Shown one piece after another: positions 7,932 to 16,812 of a stretch of 48,530 bases of DNA. The notes beneath the pieces were generated by a model. That model saw only the letters and a program-made list of their open reading frames with translations. It did no database searches and had not been told where the DNA came from. The stretch lies in the NCBI GenBank assembly GCA_012839115.1, contig DUNX01000098.1, positions 1 to 48,530 on the forward strand, written 5' to 3'. Both the position numbers and the translations under genes were made by a program. Numbering within the stretch: the stretch's first letter is position 1; each line of letters begins with the position of its first letter. Source of the stretch: Bacillota bacterium (lineage in GTDB: Bacteria > Bacillota > UBA4882 > UBA10575).

Positions 7932-9335
7932 GTGTCTCATCTTTTTCTGGACAAACCGGAAGAAGCCTGTGGCCTGTTTGGAGTTTACGGCGCAGGGGAA
8001 GAAACGCACGCGGCAGCCCTTATTTATATGGGTCTTTACGCCCTTCAACACCGCGGGCAGGAGAGTGCAGGGATCGTGGTTTCTGACGGGGAAAAAATGG
8101 CCGCCCATAGGGATATGGGCCTGGTTTCCCAGGTTTTTGATAATGAAATCCTCAACAGCCTGCAAGGGAGGATCGGTATTGGCCATGTCCGTTATTCCCC
8201 GGCCGGCGCCACTTACAAGGGAAACACCCAACCGTTGTTTGGCCGGTGTTCAAGGGGATATTTGGCCATGGCGCACAACGGGAACCTGGTCAACGCCGAT
8301 GAACTGCGCCGGGAGCTTCTGGAAAAGGGGTCGATCTTTCAGACCACCACGGATACGGAGATTATTATGAATTTGCTTGCCGGGTTTAGTAATGAATCCC
8401 TGGTTGATGCGGTGATCCGGACCGTGGAAAAACTGGAAGGCGCTTTTTCTTTGGTGGTAGTTTCCGGAGACACCCTCATCGGGGTGAGGGATCCCCACGG
8501 CATGCGCCCTCTCTGTTTGGGTAAACTCAATGACACGTATCTTCTTTCCTCCGAAAGTTGCGCCTTCACTTCTTTGGGGGCAAAATTTATCCGGGATTTA
8601 CACCCGGGTGAAGTGGTGGTCATCAATAAAGACGGGGTTATGGCCAGGGAGTTGAAACCGGCGGCAAAAAAAGCCCTTTGTGTTTTCGAGTATATCTATT
8701 TTGCCCGCCCGGACAGTGTCATCGACGGGCTGAGTGTTCATGAAATCCGGAAGCAGTTGGGGCGGCAACTGGCCCGGGAATTTACGGGCGAGGCTGATGT
8801 GGTGGTTCCTGTTCCGGACACCGGAATTGCGATGGCTTTGGGGTTCGCCGAGGCTTCCGGGATCCCTTATGACGTCGGGCTTTATAAAAATACCTATGTG
8901 GGACGGACCTTTATTCAGCCCAGCAGGGAGATGCGGGATTTGGGGGTCCGGATTAAGTTGAACCCGGTGGAGAAGGTCATAAGAGACCGGCGGGTGGTGA
9001 TTATTGACGACACAATCGTCCGGGGGACAACCAGCGCCAATATTATTCATCTCCTGCGGGAGGCGGGAGCGCGGGAGGTGCATCTTTGTATCAGTGCTCC
9101 CCCCATCACGCACCCTTGTTATTATGGGATCGATACCTCCGTCCGGAAAGAACTGATCGCCGCCAGCCATACTGTGGATGAGATCCGGAGACAAATTGGG
9201 GTTGATACCTTGACCTATCTTTCGGTAGAAGGTCTGAAAAAGGCGCTTGACACCACGGCCGATCTGCATTGTTTCGGCTGCTTCGGCAAGGGATATCCAA
9301 TCCCTTCGGCGCCGGAAAAGAAGGGGGAGGGGTAA
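7932..9335 (+). CDS. purF: Amidophosphoribosyltransferase
   Basis: PurF makes phosphoribosylamine from PRPP and glutamine, the first committed purine step. The precursor has a short propeptide ending in Glu-Glu-Ala before Cys13 (CGLFGVYG), which becomes the N-terminal nucleophile after self-cleavage, as in the Bacillus-type enzyme. The glutaminase domain includes HRGQES and GHVRYSPAG; the transferase domain has VVIIDDTIVRGTTS at about 356. Four cysteines (Cys in FEYIYFARP region context and the C-terminal HCFGCFGKGYP) fit the [4Fe-4S] type. GTG at 7932 follows AGAGGGGGA. purM starts three bases after its stop. Confidence 0.95.
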   Translation: MSHLFLDKPEEACGLFGVYGAGEETHAAALIYMGLYALQHRGQESAGIVVSDGEKMAAHRDMGLVSQVFDNEILNSLQGRIGIGHVRYSPAGATYKGNTQPLFGRCSRGYLAMAHNGNLVNADELRRELLEKGSIFQTTTDTEIIMNLLAGFSNESLVDAVIRTVEKLEGAFSLVVVSGDTLIGVRDPHGMRPLCLGKLNDTYLLSSESCAFTSLGAKFIRDLHPGEVVVINKDGVMARELKPAAKKALCVFEYIYFARPDSVIDGLSVHEIRKQLGRQLAREFTGEADVVVPVPDTGIAMALGFAEASGIPYDVGLYKNTYVGRTFIQPSREMRDLGVRIKLNPVEKVIRDRRVVIIDDTIVRGTTSANIIHLLREAGAREVHLCISAPPITHPCYYGIDTSVRKELIAASHTVDEIRRQIGVDTLTYLSVEGLKKALDTTADLHCFGCFGKGYPIPSAPEKKGEG

Positions 9336-9337
9336 AG

Positions 9338-10372
9338 ATGGAAGAATGGAGTTATAAAAAGGCCGGAGTGAATATTGACGCCGGGAATGAGGCGGCGCGG
9401 CGGATCCGGCAGCACCTTCAGGCGACCCGCAATTTGCTGGTGCGGGGGGAAGAAGGCGGTTTCGGCGGGCTTTTTGCCTTTCCCAGCGGGGATTTTAAAA
9501 AACCGGTCTTGGTGGCCAGTACCGACGGGGTAGGAACAAAACTAAAAGTGGCCTTCGCCATGAACAAGCATGATACAGTGGGTCGGGATCTGGTGAACCA
9601 TTGTGTTAATGATATTTTGGTACAAGGGGCCGTTCCCCTCTTCTTCCTGGATTATATCGGTACCGGGAAGGTGGAGCCGGTAGTCATTGAAGAGATTATT
9701 TCCGGTATGGCCGCCGCTTGCCGGGAATCCGGATGTGTGCTTTTGGGTGGAGAAACCGCGGAAATGCCTGGTTTTTATCAAGAAGGCGAGTACGATCTGG
9801 TGGGCACCATCGTTGGTGTGGTGGAAGAAGAAAAGCTCTTGCCCAAGGCGGAAATGGCGGCAGGGGATCTCCTTTACGGCCTGGCCTCTTCCGGCCTGCA
9901 TACCAACGGGTATACCCTTGCCCGGCGGATCTTCTTTGAGGTTTTAAAGAAAAAAACCGGCGCTTACATGCGGGAATTAGGAAGGAGCGTCGGGGAGGAA
10001 TTGCTCACCCCCCACCGCTGTTATCTTCCGGTGCTAAAAGAGGCGATCCAGGCAGGACTGGTAAAAGGCCTCGCCCACCTGACCGGAGGCGGCTTTATCG
10101 ATAATATCCCGCGTATTCTTGCGGGGAACCACCGGGCGGTAGTGAAAAAGAATTCCTGGCCGGTGCTGCCCGTATTCCAAGTTCTGCAGGAAGCGGGGAA
10201 AATTCCGGAGCCGGAGATGTACCGGACTTTCAATATGGGCATCGGCATGGTTTGTATCGTCGGGCCGGAAAAAGAGGATGAGTTCAAAGAGAAACTGGAG
10301 GCAGCCGGGGAAAACCCCTATCGCCTTGGCTACTTGGAAGAAGGCGACAAGGAAGTCGTATTTTGTTCATAA
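9338..10372 (+). CDS. purM: Phosphoribosylformylglycinamidine cyclo-ligase (AIR synthetase)
   Basis: PurM closes the imidazole ring of AIR using ATP. The 344-residue protein begins YKKAGVNIDAGNEAA, the family N-terminus, and has VASTDGVGTKLKVAF, HCVNDILVQGA, GGETAEMPGFY and HLTGGGFIDNIPR motifs for ATP and substrate. The ATG at 9338 has GGGGGAGGGG just upstream; an earlier in-frame start at 9269 falls within purF. It is tightly linked to purF. Confidence 0.96.
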   Translation: MEEWSYKKAGVNIDAGNEAARRIRQHLQATRNLLVRGEEGGFGGLFAFPSGDFKKPVLVASTDGVGTKLKVAFAMNKHDTVGRDLVNHCVNDILVQGAVPLFFLDYIGTGKVEPVVIEEIISGMAAACRESGCVLLGGETAEMPGFYQEGEYDLVGTIVGVVEEEKLLPKAEMAAGDLLYGLASSGLHTNGYTLARRIFFEVLKKKTGAYMRELGRSVGEELLTPHRCYLPVLKEAIQAGLVKGLAHLTGGGFIDNIPRILAGNHRAVVKKNSWPVLPVFQVLQEAGKIPEPEMYRTFNMGIGMVCIVGPEKEDEFKEKLEAAGENPYRLGYLEEGDKEVVFCS

Positions 10373-10554
10373 TATGAACATCTTGCAACTTAAATTATGC
10401 TGGTTATAGCAGGGGAGGTTGCGAAGGAACCTTCTGGACTTTTTATGCAAGGTATTCTGACTTCACGACATTGTGGTTTGGTAAGATATTGTGATTTCGT
10501 AACGCCTGGCGAAATTGCGTATAAAAGACCGGAAAACCGGTGGGGGTGATTACG
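10373..10554 (+). other. purM-purN intergenic region
   Basis: About 180 bases without a gene. A weak hairpin (AGGTT/AACCT, about 10405-10425) precedes a short T-run and could be a partial terminator. A second hairpin, CCGG-AAAA-CCGG at about 10529-10540, sits directly before the purN ribosome binding site (GGGGGTG), where it could affect initiation. No convincing promoter was seen. Confidence 0.4.
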
Positions 10555-11193
10555 ATGAGCAAAAAAAAGAGAGTAGCAGTTTTTGTTTCCGGGCGTGGGT
10601 CCAATTTACAGGCATTGATCGAAGGGATCGCCAAGAACGGGATTCCGGCGGAAATTGTTTTGGTGGTCAGCAATAAGCCGGAGTCTTTCGCCTTAAAACG
10701 GGCTGAAAGCTACGGGATTGCCACTGCGGTTTTTTCGCCAGCAGATTTTAACGGCCCGGAGGCTTTTACCGAAGCCTTGCTAAAGCGTGTGCGCGAAGCG
10801 GATATTGATCTAATCTGCCTGGCCGGTTTTACCCGGATCCTACCCTCCCGGCTACTGGCAGCTTTTCCCCAGCGGATCATCAACATCCACCCGTCACTCC
10901 TGCCGGCTTTTGGCGGCAAGGGGATGTACGGTATGCATGTCCACCGGGCGGTCCTTGCCTCCGGCGCCAAATTTTCGGGGGCAACCGTACATATTGTGAC
11001 TGAGGAGATCGATGGCGGACCAATTGTTTGCCAGGAGGTTGTTCCGGTAGATGATGATGATACCCCGGAGACTCTGGCGCAACGGGTCTTGGATGTGGAA
11101 CACCGGCTTTATCCACGGGCGTTGAAATTAATGGCCGAAGATGCATTGGAGATCAGTGGGTTACGTACCCGGATTAAGCAACGGGTAGACTAA
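10555..11193 (+). CDS. purN: Phosphoribosylglycinamide formyltransferase (folate-dependent)
   Basis: PurN formylates GAR with 10-formyl-THF. The 212-residue protein has the phosphate-binding loop VSGRGSNLQAL near the N-terminus, the catalytic Asn-His pair in INIHPSLLPAF and the catalytic Asp in EEIDGGPIVCQ. The ATG at 10555 follows GGGGGTGATTACG; the alternative GTG at 10540 has no proper site. purH, often next to purN, is absent; purD follows. Confidence 0.95.
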   Translation: MSKKKRVAVFVSGRGSNLQALIEGIAKNGIPAEIVLVVSNKPESFALKRAESYGIATAVFSPADFNGPEAFTEALLKRVREADIDLICLAGFTRILPSRLLAAFPQRIINIHPSLLPAFGGKGMYGMHVHRAVLASGAKFSGATVHIVTEEIDGGPIVCQEVVPVDDDDTPETLAQRVLDVEHRLYPRALKLMAEDALEISGLRTRIKQRVD

Positions 11194-11237
11194 ATCTGTG
11201 AAGTTTTTTGATCAATACCGATAGGCGGTGACAAAAA

Positions 11238-12527
11238 ATGCGTATATTAATCGTTGGTTCCGGTGGCCGTGAACATACCCTGGCCTGGAAAATCGCACAG
11301 AGCCCGCGGGCGGAAAAGGTCTTTGTCACCCCGGGAAACGACGGTCTCGCTGAGGTGGCGGAGCCGGTAACCATAAAAGCAGGCGGGATCGAAGACCTGG
11401 CGGACTGGGCGGAGAAAAACCGGATTGATTTTACAGTGGTAGGGCCCGAGGTCCCTCTAGCCCTGGGAATAGCGGATGTTTTTGCCCGCCGGGGATTGCC
11501 GCTCTTCGGTCCTTCCCAGGTGGCGGCGTGTTTGGAAGCAAGTAAGGTTTTTGCCAAAGAGATTATGGCGAAATATAGTGTCCCCACTGCTCCTTTCCGG
11601 GTTTTTGACAATGCGGAGGCGGCGAAAGAATACATAAGATCCAGGAAGGAACCGCTGGTGATTAAAGCGGACGGGCTGGCCGCAGGCAAGGGGGTTATTC
11701 TGCCGGAGAGTATCAGGGAGGCGGAAAAAGCAATCTACCAACTAATGGAGGAGAAGATATACGGGGATGCCGGGAACCGGGTGGTAATTGAGGATCGTCT
11801 CTCCGGTGAAGAGGTTTCCCTCTTGGCGGTAACCGATGGAAAGACCATTCTTCCCCTGCTTCCTGCCCAGGACCACAAAAGAGCCGGCGAGGGCGACCAG
11901 GGCCCCAATACCGGCGGCATGGGGGCTTACGCCCCGGCCTCAATCTTAACCCCGGAACTGCTGGCCACAACCACCACCAGAATTCTGGAACCGGTTATCC
12001 AAGGGATGAGTAAAGAAGGGCATCCTTATACCGGGGTCCTCTACGCCGGGTTGATGTTGACCAAGAACGGTCCGGAGGTGGTTGAGTTTAATGTCCGGTT
12101 CGGCGACCCTGAAACCCAGGTAATCCTTCCTTTGCTCCAAACCGACTTGGTGGAGGTCATTTCTGCGGTCCTTGCCGGAAAACTGGATGAGGTCTCCCTT
12201 TCCTGGCGGCAAGGGGCTGCCGCCTGTGTTGTCCTGGCTTCCGCCGGGTACCCCGGACCATACCAGACCGGGCAAAAGATCACCGGCCTTCAGGAAGCGG
12301 CCGCTCTGGAGGATTTCCTGATTTTCCATGCCGGGACTGAACGAAAAGACGGTATCTGGAGAACCAGCGGCGGCAGGGTCCTGAACCTGGTCGGAATAGG
12401 CGCCACCATCCCCGAAGCGCTGGAGAAGGCCTACCGTGGGGCGGAACTGATCCATTTCTCCGGTTGCTATTACCGGCGGGATATTGGCTGGCGGGAACTC
12501 CAACGTTTGCAGGCGGGTACGAAATGA
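11238..12527 (+). CDS. purD: Phosphoribosylamine-glycine ligase (GAR synthetase)
   Basis: PurD joins phosphoribosylamine and glycine with ATP. The 429-residue ATP-grasp protein starts MRILIVGSGGREHTLAWKI and contains VGPEVPLALGIAD, VIKADGLAAGKGV (ATP-grasp lysine region), PNTGGMGAY and FNVRFGDPETQ, all diagnostic. Length is normal for the stand-alone bacterial enzyme. It has a good site (AGGCGGTGA) upstream. It closes the purine group here; purL, purQ, purS, purC, purB and purH are not in the window. Confidence 0.97.
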   Translation: MRILIVGSGGREHTLAWKIAQSPRAEKVFVTPGNDGLAEVAEPVTIKAGGIEDLADWAEKNRIDFTVVGPEVPLALGIADVFARRGLPLFGPSQVAACLEASKVFAKEIMAKYSVPTAPFRVFDNAEAAKEYIRSRKEPLVIKADGLAAGKGVILPESIREAEKAIYQLMEEKIYGDAGNRVVIEDRLSGEEVSLLAVTDGKTILPLLPAQDHKRAGEGDQGPNTGGMGAYAPASILTPELLATTTTRILEPVIQGMSKEGHPYTGVLYAGLMLTKNGPEVVEFNVRFGDPETQVILPLLQTDLVEVISAVLAGKLDEVSLSWRQGAAACVVLASAGYPGPYQTGQKITGLQEAAALEDFLIFHAGTERKDGIWRTSGGRVLNLVGIGATIPEALEKAYRGAELIHFSGCYYRRDIGWRELQRLQAGTK

Positions 12528-12872
12528 CGCACCTGGGTGCTGTTGACACTGCGGGCCTGTGCACCTTCGCGCCCAATAGTTTCCTTTACGCGCCGTCTCT
12601 TTTGAGGAGGATTTTATCTTTCTTCAGCGAAGTCTAAAGCAGGTTGATTATGCCTGGATTGCCAAGGAATGAATTTTTTCTACCAGAATAAGGATACTAT
12701 AACAGAGAGACTGTTCCTATCAATTCGTCTGTATACCATTTTAATATACCTTTGATATCTATTCTGATATCTAAATTATTCTGGTTTTTATCATTCTGAA
12801 ATATATATCATTCTGGTATCTATATCATTCGCAGATTAACCATGACGTTGCAGAGGAGAGAGGAGAATTCAG
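12528..12872. other. Gene-free spacer before the TonB operon
   Basis: 345 bases without a convincing gene, turning strongly AT-rich from about 12660. It contains an inverted repeat AACAG-AGAGA-CTGTT inside a longer imperfect pair (about 12693-12721) and a tract of 17-bp degenerate repeats (12761-12826). A good site AGGAGG at 12605 is followed only by an 18-codon frame lacking a standard start. This spacer must hold the promoter of the downstream operon, but no clear -35/-10 pair is visible. Confidence 0.6.
12761..12834. repeat. 17-bp degenerate tandem repeat
   Basis: Consecutive units start with ATTCTG: 12761-12777, 12778-12792 (15 bp), 12793-12809 and 12810-12826, then a broken ATTCGCAG. 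The best unit is ATTCTGGTATCTATATC. The tract lies about 45 nt upstream of exbB. Confidence 0.75.
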
Positions 12873-13490
12873 ATGTGGCAGACATTTTTAAAGGGTGGCC
12901 CGGTAATGTACCCGCTATTATTATGTTCTGTAATCGTAATCACCATCGCCATTGAACGGCTTTGGTATTTCTTCAGCCATCACGGGGATCTCGACGAAAT
13001 CAAGCGGGTCGTCTTGCGGTTACTTGAAAAGGATGCCCCTCTTGATGCCATACAATATCTCCAAAGAATAAATCACCCGGTAGCCCGGGTCTTACAAGCG
13101 GGACTGGTTTCCTACGGCAAGGATCTTCCGGAAATGGAACAGAACCTTAAAGACTGCGGGGAGTTGGAGATTAGGCGGATGGAAAGGGGGCTTGCCCTCT
13201 TAAACAGCATCATTACCGCCGCTCCCTTGCTGGGACTTTTAGGAACGGTCCTCGGGATTATTAAGAGTTTTCAAATCCTTTCCGTCACGGAAGGGCTGCC
13301 TTCCATGACCGCCATCAGCCGGGGAATCGCCGAGGCTTTGCTTACCACCGCCGCCGGTTTGATCATCGCCGTTCCCAGCCTTTTCATCCTCCACTGGCTG
13401 AATAATTTTGTCCAACGCCGGATCGACCAGATGAACCTTTTCTCTAAAGACCTGTTAGAAGCTTACCGGAACAGGAGGCCGGAACAATGA
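12873..13490 (+). CDS. exbB: ExbB/TolQ/MotA-family proton channel protein
   Basis: ExbB forms the pentameric inner-membrane motor scaffold that, with ExbD, uses proton-motive force to drive TonB. The 205-residue protein has three membrane helices at about 13-33, 112-138 and 152-180, with a cytoplasmic domain between the first two, as in the family. The signature APLLGLLGTVLGIIKSF and the pore-lining ALLTTAAGLIIAVPS segments are present. ATG at 12873 follows GGAGAGAGGAG. The stop overlaps the exbD start by four bases (ATGA), a clear coupling. Tol-type is the alternative, but a TonB protein follows. Confidence 0.93.
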   Translation: MWQTFLKGGPVMYPLLLCSVIVITIAIERLWYFFSHHGDLDEIKRVVLRLLEKDAPLDAIQYLQRINHPVARVLQAGLVSYGKDLPEMEQNLKDCGELEIRRMERGLALLNSIITAAPLLGLLGTVLGIIKSFQILSVTEGLPSMTAISRGIAEALLTTAAGLIIAVPSLFILHWLNNFVQRRIDQMNLFSKDLLEAYRNRRPEQ

Positions 13491-13915
13491 TCTTCAAAAG
13501 GACCCTTCGCCGTGAATCGAGGGTGGATATTGTTCCTTTGATTGATATTATCTTTTTTCTGATGGCCTTTTTCATGTTTTTCACCACGTTCCGGACGGGA
13601 ATTTCCGGGATTCCCATTGAATTACCCCAATCCCAACAGGCTGTGACCTTGGAAGAACAGCGGGTGATAGTCACGGTGAACCCCCAGGGCGAGATTTTTT
13701 TGACGGAGCCGGACCCTATTTCCCTGGAGAAACTGACGGCTACCTTAGAACCGATGGTGGCGCGGCGCCCGGATTTGCTGGTGGTAATTAACGCCGATAC
13801 CCAGGTTAAATATGGCAGGCTGGTTGAGGTTATGGATGCCATAACCGCTGCCGGGGTTAGCCTTCCTGCTCTCGGAGTGGAAAAGAGCGCAAGTGTGCGC
13901 GGGCAAAAAAAATAG
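13487..13915 (+). CDS. exbD: ExbD/TolR-family protein
   Basis: ExbD is the proton-relay partner of ExbB. The 142-residue protein has one membrane helix at about 15-37; the essential acidic residue is Asp20 in VPLIDIIFFL. The rest is a periplasmic domain with the typical ELPQSQQA linker and a compact C-terminal fold ending VEVMDAITAAGV. The start overlaps exbB by ATGA. The essential Asp argues for an active motor. Confidence 0.93.
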   Translation: MIFKRTLRRESRVDIVPLIDIIFFLMAFFMFFTTFRTGISGIPIELPQSQQAVTLEEQRVIVTVNPQGEIFLTEPDPISLEKLTATLEPMVARRPDLLVVINADTQVKYGRLVEVMDAITAAGVSLPALGVEKSASVRGQKK

Positions 13916-13931
13916 AAACGAGGGAGTTGGA

Positions 13932-14720
13932 GTGGGAAGAAAACTCCGCTCACAAGAGAATCTGCGTAGTTTTTACTCCTTCCTCCTGGCTTCAGGGTTG
14001 CATCTCCTTTTCTTTCTCCTCAATTGGGGCGCCCAATGGGGCGTAGAGGCTGGTGATTCCCGGATTATTCCTGTCTACTCCCGGGTGGTAGTGGTGGAAG
14101 AGAAAAAACCGGTCTTCACAGAGACGCCGGCGCCCGTAAAAAAGGACCCCCCGGCGCCGGAGAAGGAGATCCCGCCCGAAAGAGAAGCCAAGGCGGAGGT
14201 GGCCGAGGTTGTACAGGAGCAACCGGCGCCACGACATGCCCCGCCCGTGGAGAAAGAAGAACGGCCGTCCCCGGTTGAGCCACCCGGGGAAGAGACTGAG
14301 ACGCCCACACATGAAGAGGAATTGACCGGTGAAGATCTGGATCCTACCCCCGAAGAAGAGGGTGTGGAGGCGGAGCCGGCCCTGCCACCGCTGGGTGAGG
14401 GCAGGGGGATGGTTGCTTCATATCCGATGACTTACCATAAGGACCTTCAGCATGAGAGGGTCGAAGGCCGTGTCCGCCTGGAGGTTTTTCTTGCGGCTGA
14501 CGGCAAACCCTTGACCGAACCGGTGATTCTCCGGTCTTCCGGCGATGAACGCCTGGATGAACATTGCCTGAAGACGGTAACGAGTTATTGGCGGTTTGAA
14601 CCGGCGCCAGGACCGTACAAGATAACGGTCGAGGTGATTTTTTCGCAGCAGGAACCCCGCCCAAAAATCGAGTTTTTGGGCGATGCCGTTTATTTATCTC
14701 CGGAAGGGGGAGATTCTTGA
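13932..14720 (+). CDS. tonB: TonB-family energy transducer
   Basis: TonB spans the periplasm and transmits motor movement to outer-membrane partners. From GTG at 13932 (after AGGGAG) the protein has 262 residues: a membrane helix at 14-32 that includes the family His (His24 in SGLHLLF), a long Pro/Glu/Lys-rich linker at about 50-160, and a C-terminal TonB domain (about 168-248) with ASYPMTY, EGRVRLEVFLAADG and SSGDERLDEHCLKTV motifs. An in-frame GTG at 13893 within exbD is less likely. In a spore-former this protein implies an outer membrane or a re-purposed transducer. No TonB-dependent receptor is in the window. Confidence 0.9.
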   Translation: MGRKLRSQENLRSFYSFLLASGLHLLFFLLNWGAQWGVEAGDSRIIPVYSRVVVVEEKKPVFTETPAPVKKDPPAPEKEIPPEREAKAEVAEVVQEQPAPRHAPPVEKEERPSPVEPPGEETETPTHEEELTGEDLDPTPEEEGVEAEPALPPLGEGRGMVASYPMTYHKDLQHERVEGRVRLEVFLAADGKPLTEPVILRSSGDERLDEHCLKTVTSYWRFEPAPGPYKITVEVIFSQQEPRPKIEFLGDAVYLSPEGGDS

Positions 14721-14721
14721 G

Positions 14722-16812
14722 ATGAAGAGTTACTGGAAAACCGGGCTGATTCTTTTGGCGGCCATCGTAATTGCCGGCGTAGGAGCGGAAAGCCCGGAAG
14801 ATTCTGGGATCGTTGAAGAAGCCGGTGAACCCTCTGCTGTTGAAAGATTGGAACAGCTCGATCCAAACCGTTTGGTTTTGAGCAATGAATATATTGCGGT
14901 GGCGGTTAATAGATCTCCTGATGGTACCGGCCGGTTTGGGGTAAAAGTCACCGGCGGCGATCCTTACCGGAGCGGAGACGAGGAACAGCCCCTGATCTAT
15001 GGTTTTGAGAACCCCTGGACCTCTTATACAACAATCCAGATTGACGGCAAGGATTATATTTTTGGCGGGCGGACCGGGAAACGTTCAGGCGGCAGCGGTG
15101 AATTTGGCCAGGTGATTGCCGGGCCGGAGCTGGATGAAGAGAAGGGGGTCATCAGAACGGTTTGCCGCTTTGATACTGTCGAGGTAATGCAAGAAATAGC
15201 AGTGGTGGAAAGTACCACAACCCTGCTTCCGGATACCGCCAAAATCCAGTACACCATCATCAACAGGGATGAAAAACCGCGGGAGGTAGGACTGCGGGTA
15301 GTCATCGATACCATGCTCGGTGAGAACGACGGGAATCCTTTCCGCATCGGCGAAACTGCCATTGAAACCGATACCGTCTTTCCCCGGGAGGAACTTCCCG
15401 AATTCTGGCAAGCCTTTGATACCTTGAGCAACCCCCGGGTGATCGCCCAGGGAACCCTGAAAGGCAGGGAAGCCATTCCCCCTGATTACCTCTATTTCAC
15501 CAACTGGGGAACAGTGGCCGATCACCACTGGGACGTACCGTTGGTCAGGGGAAGGGATTTCACCCGGGCCGGCGAGTTTGAACTGGACAGTGCGGCGGTT
15601 TATAAATGGGAGCCGGTTACGGTGGCTCCGGTGGATACCTGTACTTATGTGTTGTATTATGGTTTGGGAGGGGTTACGGTTAAACCCGGGGAATTGCAAC
15701 TGGGCGTGACTTCCCCGGCGGAAATTCCCCTGGTGGCAACGGAGAAGAGTTATTCGATCATCGCGTATATTGAAAACACCGGCGCCGGTCCGGCCATGAA
15801 TGCCCGGGTCCGGCTGAACCTGCCGCGGGGGCTCGTTTTAACCGGGCGGCGCCCCGCCGAGTCGGCTTTGGGCAATATCCGTCCCGGTGAGATTAAACAA
15901 GTCCACTGGGAAATTAAGCCCGACGGTACTGTCACCGGCCAGCTCCAGTTTGATGTGGTGGTCTCTGCCGTAAATCTGCCGGAGAACAGGGCGGTGCGGA
16001 ACATCCGCCTGATCGGCCCGCCAAAGCTGACTTTGACTGTTAAGAACCCGCCGCCCCTGAAGGTTGTCAATGAAAAACTGCAGCCCGTACCTTACCCCCT
16101 GGCGGTAACGGTGAAAAATACCGGTGAATCCTCAGCCTACCGGGTCACAGCCGGTCTCCAACTGGGGCCGGGTATGGAGATGGCCCCCGGTGAACTGCGC
16201 CACAAATATGTGGGGCAGTTGAAGCCCGGTGAAACCTATGACCTGAGCTGGTATTTACTTCCCGAAGCTACGGGAAGCAGGACTTTTCAAGGGATCCGGG
16301 TCGAATCGGAAACCACCGCCCCGGAAATGAGGATCGTCCTGATTGAACTGCCGGTACTTACGCCCAAAGTACGGGTGGTCCCTTTGCGTGGCCGTTATCA
16401 AGCAGGCGATTATTTGGCTGTGGAAATAAGGGCGGAACATATCCCCATGTTAAACGGGGCCTCTTTTGACCTGATCTACGACTCCCAGATCCTCCAGGCG
16501 GAAAGGGTGGAAAGAGGGGTATTCTTTGTTGAGGATGGAGTCCTAACCACTTGGCAACCGGGAGTGATCGACAGAGGAAAAGGCGTGATCCGGGAGGTTA
16601 TGGGGGAGAGAACAACTCCCGGCCGGACCGGAGCACCTTTAGCAACTGTCTATTTTCTGATCAAGGATGAACCAGGAGAGGCAGTAATTAAACCGGAGAA
16701 TATCCGCTTGTGGAGCAACGAGAATAAGCTCCCTGCTTACCTTGTGGAAGGGTTGGTCATCAAAATTTCTCGTGGAGGAGGGGTGGAAATTGTTCCGGTG
16801 CAAGTCGATTAG
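14722..16812 (+). CDS. Secreted cohesin-like domain protein
   Basis: This 696-residue protein begins one base after the tonB stop (ATG 14722, site GGAAGGGGGA). It has a signal peptide (positive start, hydrophobic core at about 7-20, AxA-like end near residue 22). Residues about 40-330 form an unrecognised beta-rich region with few cysteines. Two segments at about 335-430 and 440-540 look like immunoglobulin-like CARDB/DUF11 repeats (NTGAGPAMNARV; NTGESSAYRV). Residues about 550-690 resemble a cohesin fold: YQAGDYLAVEIRAEHI, LNGASFDLIYDSQILQ, LATVYFLIKD. Cohesin folds bind dockerins or act as generic adhesion modules; no dockerin was seen here. Location should be outside the inner membrane. 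Confidence 0.7.
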   Translation: MKSYWKTGLILLAAIVIAGVGAESPEDSGIVEEAGEPSAVERLEQLDPNRLVLSNEYIAVAVNRSPDGTGRFGVKVTGGDPYRSGDEEQPLIYGFENPWTSYTTIQIDGKDYIFGGRTGKRSGGSGEFGQVIAGPELDEEKGVIRTVCRFDTVEVMQEIAVVESTTTLLPDTAKIQYTIINRDEKPREVGLRVVIDTMLGENDGNPFRIGETAIETDTVFPREELPEFWQAFDTLSNPRVIAQGTLKGREAIPPDYLYFTNWGTVADHHWDVPLVRGRDFTRAGEFELDSAAVYKWEPVTVAPVDTCTYVLYYGLGGVTVKPGELQLGVTSPAEIPLVATEKSYSIIAYIENTGAGPAMNARVRLNLPRGLVLTGRRPAESALGNIRPGEIKQVHWEIKPDGTVTGQLQFDVVVSAVNLPENRAVRNIRLIGPPKLTLTVKNPPPLKVVNEKLQPVPYPLAVTVKNTGESSAYRVTAGLQLGPGMEMAPGELRHKYVGQLKPGETYDLSWYLLPEATGSRTFQGIRVESETTAPEMRIVLIELPVLTPKVRVVPLRGRYQAGDYLAVEIRAEHIPMLNGASFDLIYDSQILQAERVERGVFFVEDGVLTTWQPGVIDRGKGVIREVMGERTTPGRTGAPLATVYFLIKDEPGEAVIKPENIRLWSNENKLPAYLVEGLVIKISRGGGVEIVPVQVD

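Noticed and set aside
12605-12671. Possible 18-codon small gene after AGGAGG in the purD-exbB spacer
   Set aside because: No standard start codon follows the site (only ATT or ATC), and such a short frame cannot be supported without conservation data.
12740-12834. CRISPR array
   Set aside because: Units are contiguous without unique spacers and are degenerate; no cas genes are present.
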